This document shows, piece by piece, positions 1-6,479 of a stretch of DNA of 19,959 bases (its first letter is position 1; each line of letters opens with the position of its first letter). Location of the stretch: positions 1 to 19,959 of the forward strand of contig NJDO01000023.1 of assembly GCA_002254385.1 (NCBI GenBank), in the 5' to 3' direction. A program made the translations under genes and the position numbers. The stretch comes from Thermoplasmatales archaeon ex4484_6. GTDB lineage: Archaea > Thermoplasmatota > Penumbrarchaeia > Penumbrarchaeales > Penumbrarchaeaceae. Under the pieces are notes generated by a model. The model worked only from the letters and a program-made list of their open reading frames with translations. It made no database searches and was not told the DNA's origin.

Positions 1-96
1 CGAACCCTGGTCCTCGAAACATCACGCCGAACTCCATGTTTCGAGGTGCGCTGAGCCGCAACGCGGGTTAGCTGCATCGAATCCCCCTGGGTCCGC
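1..96 (-). ncRNA. Probable 5' part of an unidentified structured RNA, cut by the window start
   Basis: Read on the minus strand, the transcript would begin near 96. It contains a perfect 11-bp hairpin (arms 12-22 and 36-46, 13-nt loop) and a smaller CCGC/GCGG hairpin. A TATA-like box on the same strand at 121-130 lies about 25 nt before position 96, which is the archaeal promoter distance. No open frame covers the stretch. A signal recognition particle RNA is one possibility because of the loop-and-helix layout, but I could not match conserved SRP, RNase P, 5S or tRNA landmarks, so the family is not assigned. The 3' part lies outside the window. Confidence 0.35.
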
Positions 97-120
97 TTAT
101 TATTATTGTTTAATTACAGG

Positions 121-130
121 ACTTATATGT
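121..130 (-). promoter_or_regulatory. TATA-like box for the minus-strand RNA
   Basis: Minus-strand ACATATAAGT sits about 25 nt upstream of position 96, where a G/C-rich structured stretch begins. The spacing fits an archaeal TATA box. Inference from position only. Confidence 0.35.
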
Positions 131-233
131 AACGGGGGTGGAACCGGGGATTCGGACGTGATCTATTGAATATGATCTACATGAGAATGGGATAAGGACA
201 GGTGACCTCCTTATGTTACACAAGCGCACCAAA

Positions 234-244
234 GAATATTAAAA
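234..244 (+). promoter_or_regulatory. TATA-like box for the beta-helix gene
   Basis: GAATATTAAAA is centred near 239, so transcription would start near 265. That is after the ATG at 249 and just before the GGAGGT at 266-271, which supports a TTG start at 279. Confidence 0.45.
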
Positions 245-278
245 CAGTATGGGATTTTTTTCATCGGAGGTCAAGGGA

Positions 279-962
279 TTGAGGAGAATCTGGTCCTTCC
301 TGCTGATGGCGGTGATGGCTGCAACTGCCTACCCCTTGTGGACCGAGGGAGAGGTAGCTCCCCTCTCCTTCAGCGTCCCGGATGGATTGACTGCCCACTC
401 ACCGATATCGATAATCGGTGATGATTCGCTCATTTCCACGGTCAATGATGAGAACTGGGAGGGGGATGGATCGTATGAGAACCCTTTTCTGATATCCGAC
501 CTCTTCATCGACGGGAACGGAACGTCGGACTGTATACAGCTGAAGGATACGACGTATCACATTTTGATAGACAACTGTGTACTCGTCAACGCGTCCGGAT
601 ACTCCGGACTGAATCTCTACAACGTCACGAATGTTCATATCAACTCCACGGAGGTCAAATACTGCCATGACGGGATACATGTCGGAGATTCCGGGAAAAT
701 ATCCATTGAGGGTATCATTGTCGATGATAGTTCAGACCGTGGAATCAGTCTCTCCAACTGCATAGGTGTTTTCATATCAGGATCGGGCATTTATGGGCGG
801 TACTGTGCAATCGATCTGTTCAGGACTTCCTATCTGGAAATCGAGAACTGTCTGTTGAGTTCGGGCGACACCGCTCTTCATGCGGAGGAATGCACCTCGT
901 TTTGGGCATCCAACAACAGCTATATCGGAGCTTCGGGAACCGGTATGATCCTTGACAGATGA
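279..962 (+). CDS. Secreted right-handed beta-helix protein, N-terminal part of a split gene
   Basis: Secreted parallel beta-helix (NosD / PbH1-type) fragment. I chose TTG at 279 because GGAGGT at 266-271 lies 7 nt before it and because it gives a clean signal peptide (two Arg, then a hydrophobic run ending near TAYP). An in-frame ATG at 249 would put about ten extra residues before it. From about residue 45 on, coils of 22-24 residues recur, each with a Gly-hydrophobic-x-hydrophobic start and an Asn/Cys turn (NC, NN). Proteins of this fold usually bind or cleave carbohydrate; no catalytic residues are recognisable. The frame stops at 960-962 in the middle of the coil series, and the series resumes in the overlapping frame at 959. 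It is therefore probably the front of one original protein. Confidence 0.75.
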   Translation: MRRIWSFLLMAVMAATAYPLWTEGEVAPLSFSVPDGLTAHSPISIIGDDSLISTVNDENWEGDGSYENPFLISDLFIDGNGTSDCIQLKDTTYHILIDNCVLVNASGYSGLNLYNVTNVHINSTEVKYCHDGIHVGDSGKISIEGIIVDDSSDRGISLSNCIGVFISGSGIYGRYCAIDLFRTSYLEIENCLLSSGDTALHAEECTSFWASNNSYIGASGTGMILDR

Positions 963-3499
963 TGGAAACCGGACTTCTGCTCAACCATACTTCCCGGACC
1001 AGCATTCGGAACTGTTCATTTCAAAACTGCTCCGACGAGGGCGTCCATGTGGACCATTCCAACAACATCAATGTGAAGGATTCAACCTTCATCGGGAACG
1101 GGAAGGGAGCCGGGTTCGATGAGGCCTTAAGGTGCGAGATCTCCTCGAACCTGTTCATTGACAACGAGAAGGAAGGAGTCCGTATACGGGGATCGACGGC
1201 TTTACTTGTATTCCACAACGCATTCATCCGGAACAACGGTGCCGGAGACACCCTGAACAGTGAGATTCGACAGGCGTTTTCATACTCGGAGGATGTGATG
1301 TGGTATGACGATCAGCTCAAGGAAGGAAATTACTGGTCGGATATGACATATCCTGATGAGAATCATGACGGCGTCGTTGACAGGACCTATGGTATAGGGG
1401 GATCCCTCAACCGTGATAAGTTCCCCCTCGTTTTTTCTCCGGTGGCCCTCTGCCCCCCTCCCAGCAACCTCATTGCCATCGGGGGAAGGGATTCCATCTC
1501 TCTCTCCTGGTCCCCCCCCGCAGGAATGGACACGGATGAACTGCTGGGATATCTCTTGCTTAGGGGGAAGCAGCCGGATAGGTTGGAGAAGATCGGGGAG
1601 CTGTATCCTAGGTTGACCCACTTCAACGATACTGGGGTGGAGAGCGGAATCCTGTATTTCTACCGGATGAGGGCCCTCTCCCTAAACGGTGCCGGAGCTC
1701 CATCCAATATCATGTCAGCGATGAGCGATGATACCCCTCCGGTCGTCAGTTTCGTAAACTGCGAGGAAGATCAGGTTTTCGGAACCGATAACGTATCCTT
1801 CGAATGGGATCTGACCGAGGAGGAGTCCGCCCTCGCCCGGATCTCTGTTTTCCTTGATGGCGAGGAGCTCCCCGGAATGGATACAACTTCAAGATCGGTA
1901 TGCCTGCACGACCTGGAGGAAGGCACCCATCTGCTCAAGGTCACGGTGATGAACGACAGATTCCTCACCGGTTCGGCCGATATAATGTTCCACGTTGACC
2001 TGGAGCCGCCGGTGATAGGGTTCGACCATGACGGTACGATCTACGTACGTTCCAGGCGTATCGAGGTTTCATGGTGGGGTATGGACAATGTAACGAGCGT
2101 CACTGGCTACCTGGTCAGGGTCGATGGTGGCGAATGGGAGGTTAACGGTCGGGCAGTGGGGGTCTCCCTGACCCTTGAAGAGGGAGACCATTACCTGGAG
2201 GTAATGGCGGTGGATGAGATGGGCCATTCCTCTGTAATGAAGAAGAGGATAGTCGTAGATATGGTCTCACCCGTGGTCAACGTGAAGGATCCGGAGCCGG
2301 GAATTCACCTGAACCGGGACAACCTGACCCTCTCGCTGGAACTCTATGACATGCGATCGGGGATAGGGGCAATGAGCTATTCCCTTGACAATTCGGGACA
2401 GGTAGCCGTGGAACCCGATAACGTCATCACGCTCCGGAATCTTTCGGAGGGTCTTCATAATATCCTTGTTTGGGTGGAGGACAGGGCGGGCAATTTGGCA
2501 AGCTGCGATTTCTCGTTCACGATCGACATGACACCACCCCGGATCCTCTCGTGGTCCCCCATGGGATCGGATGCCTCCTCCTCATCCGTTGTTTACATAA
2601 TTTTTTCCGAGGAGGTGGATGAGGATTCCCTCTACCTCAATATGGGGATTCGGGGCTTCATGAAGTTCTCCGGGGATTCCTGCATTTTCAGTCCGGATGC
2701 ATACCTTATCCCAGGAAGATGGTACAACATTACGGTAATGGTCTATGACCTTGCGGGGAACGGCCCTGTCATGGAGAACCATTCATTCCGGGTGACGGAC
2801 AAGGGTGTGATAACGGGGAAGATCCTGGACGAGATGGGCATCCCTATCGGGGGTGCCATGGTATTCGAGGATGAGATGTCTCCGGCCGTCACCAACGCAT
2901 ACGGAAATTTCACTCTCAAAATAGAGATGGGCCGCCGTACGATCCACATAACCGCTCACGGATTTGAACAAAGGACGATCGAGGTGAACGTGAAACCGGA
3001 AGAGATAACTGACCTCGGCGAGATCTCCCTCAGAGAGAGACGGGAAGCTTCCGGCTCTTCCGACATGGGTCTCATGTTTCTACTGCTCCCCTTTCTTGTC
3101 ATTATCGTGGTGGTGATCCTGATATCTCTCATTGTTATCCGGAAGAGAAGGAATGCCGAGAAGCTGGATTTCTTCATTGAAGACGGGGCACCCCGGGGGG
3201 AGCCTCCACCCGATGACGGGAACGGTTTCGAGGAGTTCTGGATCGATACCGGCGAGGATATCATTGATGATTACTACAAGGTCCTGTCCGTGCCGAGGAA
3301 CGCCACCTACCAGGAGATAAAGAGGGCATACCGGAAGATGGCGGCACATCATCACCCCGACAGGTTTGCCATGAAGGATGACATGTCAAGCGAGGAGATG
3401 GAGATGATGATGGCCCAGATCAATGAGGCCAAGGAGGTCCTGCTGAATCCCCTGAGAAGGATGTACTACGATGCATGGCTTCATGACAGGGAGATGTGA
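959..3499 (+). CDS. Beta-helix / Fn3 / Ig-like ectodomain with membrane span and cytosolic J domain
   Basis: 846 aa. Domains: beta-helix coils at about 1-120, ending in a NosD-type block (GNYWSD near 123, then an Asp-rich turn); Fn3 at 165-257; three Ig-like repeats to about 523; a Big_5-like Ig domain with FSEEVDE to about 612; a carboxypeptidase-regulatory-like domain at 617-690; one hydrophobic span at 704-727 followed by RKRR; an acidic linker; and a DnaJ J domain at 770-846 with HPD at 799-801. J domains stimulate Hsp70 (DnaK) through HPD. The positive-inside rule puts this one in the cytosol and everything before residue 704 outside. The frame has no signal peptide of its own; the one it needs is in the overlapping upstream frame (ATGA overlap). 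Domain calls are by pattern: the J domain and NosD end are clear, the Ig-like limits approximate. Confidence 0.85.
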   Translation: MMETGLLLNHTSRTSIRNCSFQNCSDEGVHVDHSNNINVKDSTFIGNGKGAGFDEALRCEISSNLFIDNEKEGVRIRGSTALLVFHNAFIRNNGAGDTLNSEIRQAFSYSEDVMWYDDQLKEGNYWSDMTYPDENHDGVVDRTYGIGGSLNRDKFPLVFSPVALCPPPSNLIAIGGRDSISLSWSPPAGMDTDELLGYLLLRGKQPDRLEKIGELYPRLTHFNDTGVESGILYFYRMRALSLNGAGAPSNIMSAMSDDTPPVVSFVNCEEDQVFGTDNVSFEWDLTEEESALARISVFLDGEELPGMDTTSRSVCLHDLEEGTHLLKVTVMNDRFLTGSADIMFHVDLEPPVIGFDHDGTIYVRSRRIEVSWWGMDNVTSVTGYLVRVDGGEWEVNGRAVGVSLTLEEGDHYLEVMAVDEMGHSSVMKKRIVVDMVSPVVNVKDPEPGIHLNRDNLTLSLELYDMRSGIGAMSYSLDNSGQVAVEPDNVITLRNLSEGLHNILVWVEDRAGNLASCDFSFTIDMTPPRILSWSPMGSDASSSSVVYIIFSEEVDEDSLYLNMGIRGFMKFSGDSCIFSPDAYLIPGRWYNITVMVYDLAGNGPVMENHSFRVTDKGVITGKILDEMGIPIGGAMVFEDEMSPAVTNAYGNFTLKIEMGRRTIHITAHGFEQRTIEVNVKPEEITDLGEISLRERREASGSSDMGLMFLLLPFLVIIVVVILISLIVIRKRRNAEKLDFFIEDGAPRGEPPPDDGNGFEEFWIDTGEDIIDDYYKVLSVPRNATYQEIKRAYRKMAAHHHPDRFAMKDDMSSEEMEMMMAQINEAKEVLLNPLRRMYYDAWLHDREM

Positions 3500-3534
3500 G
3501 TGATGGCGCATCTCTCCGTCTTCGAGGTTAAATC

Positions 3535-3723
3535 GTGCACAGTATAGCTTGTTCGGGTATGGAACCGATGAACCGTGACTTCGAGGCCGAGGGCAAGAAC
3601 GGGACGAAGGTGAAGGAGGAGTTCCTTCGGCATGCGATGGAGTGCCATGCCGACATGTTGAAGAACATGTCCGAGACCGAAAAGGAACGGATTATGAAGA
3701 AGGTGGATGACATGATCGGCTGA
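3535..3723 (+). CDS. Small DUF1059-like protein
   Basis: 62 aa, GTG start. A stop codon two codons upstream (3529-3531) rules out any longer frame, and GAGGT at 3524-3528 lies 6 nt before the GTG. The layout resembles DUF1059, a family of small putative metal-binding proteins: an early Cys (SIAC), a short strand with DFEAEG, then a helix with HAMECH and a C-terminal helix (KERIMKKVDDMI). The role of DUF1059 is unknown. No signal peptide or membrane span, so cytosolic. It starts 36 nt after the J-domain gene and may share its transcript. A weak 5-bp hairpin (3729-3743) follows the stop. Confidence 0.7.
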   Translation: MHSIACSGMEPMNRDFEAEGKNGTKVKEEFLRHAMECHADMLKNMSETEKERIMKKVDDMIG

Positions 3724-3728
3724 GACAA

Positions 3729-3743
3729 CCTGGAAGAACCAGG
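3729..3743 (+). terminator. Weak hairpin after the DUF1059-like gene
   Basis: CCTGG and CCAGG pair around an AAGAA loop, starting 6 nt after the stop codon. There is no clear T-run, so a role in ending transcription is uncertain. The rest of the gap to 3861 shows no gene. Confidence 0.25.
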
Positions 3744-3861
3744 GGGAGCTCTAATATCCGCGGCCCCCCGTTCTTTCAATATCCACCATCGTCGACGGTG
3801 AGAGGCAGTATTGTGATCATCCTGATACAACCCCGTTATCCCCCTCATTTCCGGATTCTTG

Positions 3862-3876
3862 AATAAATCATTAATA
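3862..3876 (+). promoter_or_regulatory. TATA-like box for the Fic gene
   Basis: A/T-rich block AATAAATCATTAATA. Transcription would start near 3895, leaving a leader of only a few nucleotides before the ATG at 3900. Confidence 0.45.
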
Positions 3877-3899
3877 GGGGGGATAATCATGGATGCTCG

Positions 3900-5051
3900 A
3901 TGGTATCCGTCAAGGAAAGGACTGTGAAGGGGAAGAAATACCTCTACGTGACCGCAACATCTTCCTACAAGGGTCGGAAGAAGAGATTCGAGAAATCCCT
4001 GGGCCGAAGCGATTCCGATCCGAAGGAGATCGAGAGGAAGAAGGAGTTCTACATGGAGCTCCTCGAACTGAAGTCCCTTCTATACCGTATTCTTATGGAA
4101 GCCAAGGAGACACGTTTCAGCTACCTCCCCCGTTTCTATGCTCTCTACCTCTCCATGATCAGGAACCTCTACTCGGAATATATCTCAAGCTTCTATCCCT
4201 CGGAGCTGGAGAAGTACAGGGCAAGCCAGAGAGTGAGATACGTTCACCATACGACCGCCATGGAAGGGAACACACTTTCACTCCAGGAGGCCGCCCTGGT
4301 TATAGAGGACGGTATAGCTCCGAAGGGAAAGGAACTCAGGGAGATACACGAGGTGGAGAACTTCAGGATGGTCCTCAGGTACCTCAAGGGATACAGGGGA
4401 GATATCACCATATCTCTTATCAGGAAGATCCACTCCCTCGTTCAGAACCACATATACGATGAGCAGGCGGGTGAGTTCAGGAGGATCGCCGTTGGAGTCG
4501 TGGGTTCCAATTTCGAACCTCCTCCAGCCATCTTCGTCAAGGATGAACTTGAGGAGCTGATCAGATGGTACCGGGATAACCGTGACGACCTCTGCCCCTT
4601 CGAGCTGGCGGGGATTTTTCACTACCGTTTCGTTCAGGTGCATCCCTTCGTCGACGGCAACGGCCGGGTGGCAAGGGAGCTGATGAACTTCATACTGGAG
4701 CGCAACGGTTATCCTCCCCTCATACTCGAGATGAAGGACAGGGAGGAGTATCTGAAGAGGTTGAAGATGGCGGATGAGGGAGATCCGCACCCCTTTCTCG
4801 AGATGCTTGCGGTGAGGATGATAGTGGATTACGAGGATGTGATAATGTCCTTCCAGGACAAGGCCCTGAAGGACCTGTCGAATCTCAGGGAGGATGAACT
4901 TGAGGAGCTGATGGAGCTTCTGATATGGTTCATGGACATGATGAAGGATTTCCACGTTTCCTTACCCGATGAGGCAAGAAGGAACATACCATCCATTAGA
5001 AGGTTCCTGGAAATGGTCAGGGCCCTTGATCTGCCGCAGATGAAGGAGTGA
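3900..5051 (+). CDS. Fic/DOC domain protein, probable protein AMP-transferase (class II)
   Basis: 383 aa. The Fic motif is complete: HPFVDGNGRVAR at 248-259, with catalytic His248, the anion-holding GNGR loop and Arg259. Fic enzymes usually transfer AMP (sometimes other phosphate groups) from a nucleotide to a hydroxyl on a target protein. Upstream, TTAMEG at 118-123 fits the [S/T]xxxE[G/N] inhibitory helix, and its position before the Fic motif makes this class II, self-inhibited by Glu122. Residues 1-36 form a basic, strand-rich leader (GKKYLYV, YKGRKKRFEKSLGR), which could bind nucleic acid; that is a guess. The last 100 residues are helical and acidic, with no recognisable winged helix. 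No separate antitoxin gene is adjacent, as expected for class II. It converges on the regulator gene with an 18-nt gap. The target is unknown. Confidence 0.92.
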   Translation: MVSVKERTVKGKKYLYVTATSSYKGRKKRFEKSLGRSDSDPKEIERKKEFYMELLELKSLLYRILMEAKETRFSYLPRFYALYLSMIRNLYSEYISSFYPSELEKYRASQRVRYVHHTTAMEGNTLSLQEAALVIEDGIAPKGKELREIHEVENFRMVLRYLKGYRGDITISLIRKIHSLVQNHIYDEQAGEFRRIAVGVVGSNFEPPPAIFVKDELEELIRWYRDNRDDLCPFELAGIFHYRFVQVHPFVDGNGRVARELMNFILERNGYPPLILEMKDREEYLKRLKMADEGDPHPFLEMLAVRMIVDYEDVIMSFQDKALKDLSNLREDELEELMELLIWFMDMMKDFHVSLPDEARRNIPSIRRFLEMVRALDLPQMKE

Positions 5052-5069
5052 GCACTCCCTCCCGTCGGC

Positions 5070-5462
5070 TCAACCGTTCTTGATATACCATGAAGGGAGT
5101 CCCAGGTATCTGTAATGGTCCTCTATCTGCTTGGAATAGATGGAGGAGTAGAACCTGTTGAACTCGTTCACATGGAGAAGCCCCTTCCTGGTGGGAACTA
5201 TGCTGTAGGAACGGTCCTCGTGCAGGATCTCTATGAACCCCTCCTCCTTCAGGTGCTCCAGTATCCTCTCGGTCATGTTGTGGTTCGAACGAATGTGATG
5301 CATTATCTCCGATTTCGAGAGTCCCTCGAATTCGCGGAGCATTATCCTGTCCAGCTTGTCCTTCAGGTCCTTCTGCTGCGGATCTATCCCCATCGCCGAG
5401 GCGAGCAGATTGAGCACTATGCACGAGTAGAGGTTCATGTCCTTGTAGCTCTTGCCCGCCAC
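5070..5462 (-). CDS. Winged-helix transcriptional regulator
   Basis: 130 aa with a GTG start at 5462-5460. This start is preferred because AAGGAAGG lies about 10 nt before it and just after the stop of the upstream gene. The frame is open further upstream, but that stretch overlaps the preceding gene. The middle reads as a winged helix: LSKSEIMHHIRSN as the helix-turn-helix, ERILEHLKEEGFIEIL as recognition helix and wing, then a strand ending in TRKGLLHVNEF. This resembles the archaeal predicted-regulator group COG3432 or MarR-like proteins. The last 30 residues are aromatic and may dimerise or bind a ligand. It is the second gene of a two-gene minus-strand operon, so it may regulate its own promoter, which carries an inverted repeat (6331-6364). 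Confidence 0.75.
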   Translation of the reverse strand: MAGKSYKDMNLYSCIVLNLLASAMGIDPQQKDLKDKLDRIMLREFEGLSKSEIMHHIRSNHNMTERILEHLKEEGFIEILHEDRSYSIVPTRKGLLHVNEFNRFYSSIYSKQIEDHYRYLGLPSWYIKNG

Positions 5463-5481
5463 TGTTTTCACACCTTCCTTC

Positions 5482-6327
5482 TCACGGCAGAAGATTGGGG
5501 AGCTCCGGTATGAACGGAATGAACTCATAATGTCCCGAACGGAGTTCCACTGCAAGCTGCAGATTGATCCTCTGCTTTCTCTTACCTTTCAATGATATCT
5601 TTCCCGCGGTCAGCCTATCATACAATCTGTCATCTATCCCCCTGTAGTTCGAGCCGGCCTTGTACAGCATGACAACCCTGTTGGGATACACCCCTGTCCT
5701 CCTGAATATGTCGTGGAGTTCATCCAGCAGACTTTTCAGGTCATCGAAACCCGGGGGGTTTTCGTATTCCCTGACGTACAGGGAATATCCGGGATATCCC
5801 CTGTGGAACAGTCTGTGGAAGAGAGAGGGTCTCCTAAGGATGAATGCATCGAAATGGTGTCTCTTTGTTGATCTCCCCGCAACGTAGGAATCCTTTCGAA
5901 GAAGTTCCGGTCTGTGCTTCAGCATCCTTTTCAGCATGGCGTTGTTCTTCCTGAGATACCTTATGAACCTCTCCGTCATGTTCCTTCCCCGGGGTATGGA
6001 ATATGCGGGAGGGCCCTCCCTCATGGCCTTGATCGCGGAGTATCTGAGGGTGGATTCATACAGGAATTTCCTCAAGGTGGTGAGAAGGGATGCCGTAATT
6101 ATCCCCGTGACAAGCAGCGAGAGAAGCACCAGGAACATGAAGATATTTCCCTGGGAGAGAACTGCAAGCATCAGGAGGAAGTAAAGTATTATGGAGAGCC
6201 ATACGAAATAGAGTGCGAACCTTGACAGGAAGAGTATCCTTCCGGACCTTGAGGAGATGGTCTCTGCAAGATTGAAGGTCCCCGATATCGGGTCCTCCAC
6301 ACCACGGTAATACTGCCATCTTTTCAT
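5482..6327 (-). CDS. Two-span membrane protein with basic cytosolic domain, function unknown
   Basis: 281 aa from ATG 6327; a GGTG lies 8 nt upstream. A GTG three codons earlier (6336) is the alternative start. Numbered from that GTG, two hydrophobic spans lie at about 40-60 and 65-85 with a very short loop, giving a hairpin anchor with both ends inside. The rest (about 200 residues) is strongly basic, with many Arg/Lys/His (RSTKRHH, FHRLFHR, KGKRKQR), ending in a strand-rich block (HYEFIPFIPELP). I do not recognise the family. The basic domain suggests contact with nucleic acid or lipid head groups; this is inference. The downstream regulator starts 19 nt after the stop, so the two are likely co-transcribed. 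Confidence 0.75.
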   Translation of the reverse strand: MKRWQYYRGVEDPISGTFNLAETISSRSGRILFLSRFALYFVWLSIILYFLLMLAVLSQGNIFMFLVLLSLLVTGIITASLLTTLRKFLYESTLRYSAIKAMREGPPAYSIPRGRNMTERFIRYLRKNNAMLKRMLKHRPELLRKDSYVAGRSTKRHHFDAFILRRPSLFHRLFHRGYPGYSLYVREYENPPGFDDLKSLLDELHDIFRRTGVYPNRVVMLYKAGSNYRGIDDRLYDRLTAGKISLKGKRKQRINLQLAVELRSGHYEFIPFIPELPNLLP

Positions 6328-6330
6328 TTC

Positions 6331-6364
6331 AAACACCGTTTCCGATCACTGTACACCGGTGTTT
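6331..6364. promoter_or_regulatory. Inverted repeat over the start of the membrane-protein operon, candidate operator
   Basis: AAACACCG (6331-6338) and CGGTGTTT (6357-6364) are exact 8-bp inverted arms 18 nt apart. The right arm overlaps a 10-nt perfect palindrome ACACCGGTGT (6353-6362). The expected minus-strand transcription start (near 6354) lies inside, so a bound dimer would block or shape initiation. The winged-helix protein of the same operon is the obvious candidate. Confidence 0.5.
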
Positions 6365-6376
6365 CCCGTTTCATCA

Positions 6377-6384
6377 TATATAAA
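6377..6384 (-). promoter_or_regulatory. TATA box of the minus-strand operon
   Basis: TTTATATA on the minus strand, centred about 26 nt before position 6354. It gives a leader of about 18-27 nt to the membrane-protein start. Confidence 0.6.
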
Positions 6385-6434
6385 TCGATATGAAACATTC
6401 TTTCACAACTTTCTGCCTGAACAAGTTTTCGCCC

Positions 6435-6446
6435 TTTTATATATAA
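6435..6446 (+). promoter_or_regulatory. TATA box of the 720-aa surface-protein gene
   Basis: TTTTATATATAA is centred near 6441, giving a start near 6467 and a leader of about 13 nt before the ATG at 6480. It is divergent from the minus-strand promoter about 60 nt away. Confidence 0.6.
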
Positions 6447-6479
6447 TTTCTTCCGCCTGCATCCTTTCGGTGATATGAA

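Noticed and set aside
1..100. tRNA or 5S rRNA at the left edge
   Set aside because: TCGAATCCCCC resembles a T-arm and CGCCGAACTCC resembles 5S loop C, but the pairing arms and other landmarks are absent in both cases.
159..179. TGATCTA direct repeat upstream of the beta-helix gene
   Set aside because: Two 7-nt copies 14 nt apart in an A/T-rich stretch are not enough to call a binding site.
951..962. Programmed -1 frameshift joining the two beta-helix frames
   Set aside because: No slippery heptamer or downstream pseudoknot is evident. A deletion or assembly error explains the short coil better.
4278..4955. 225-codon minus-strand open frame opposite the Fic gene
   Set aside because: Covers the Fic motif in antisense; no start signal or family.
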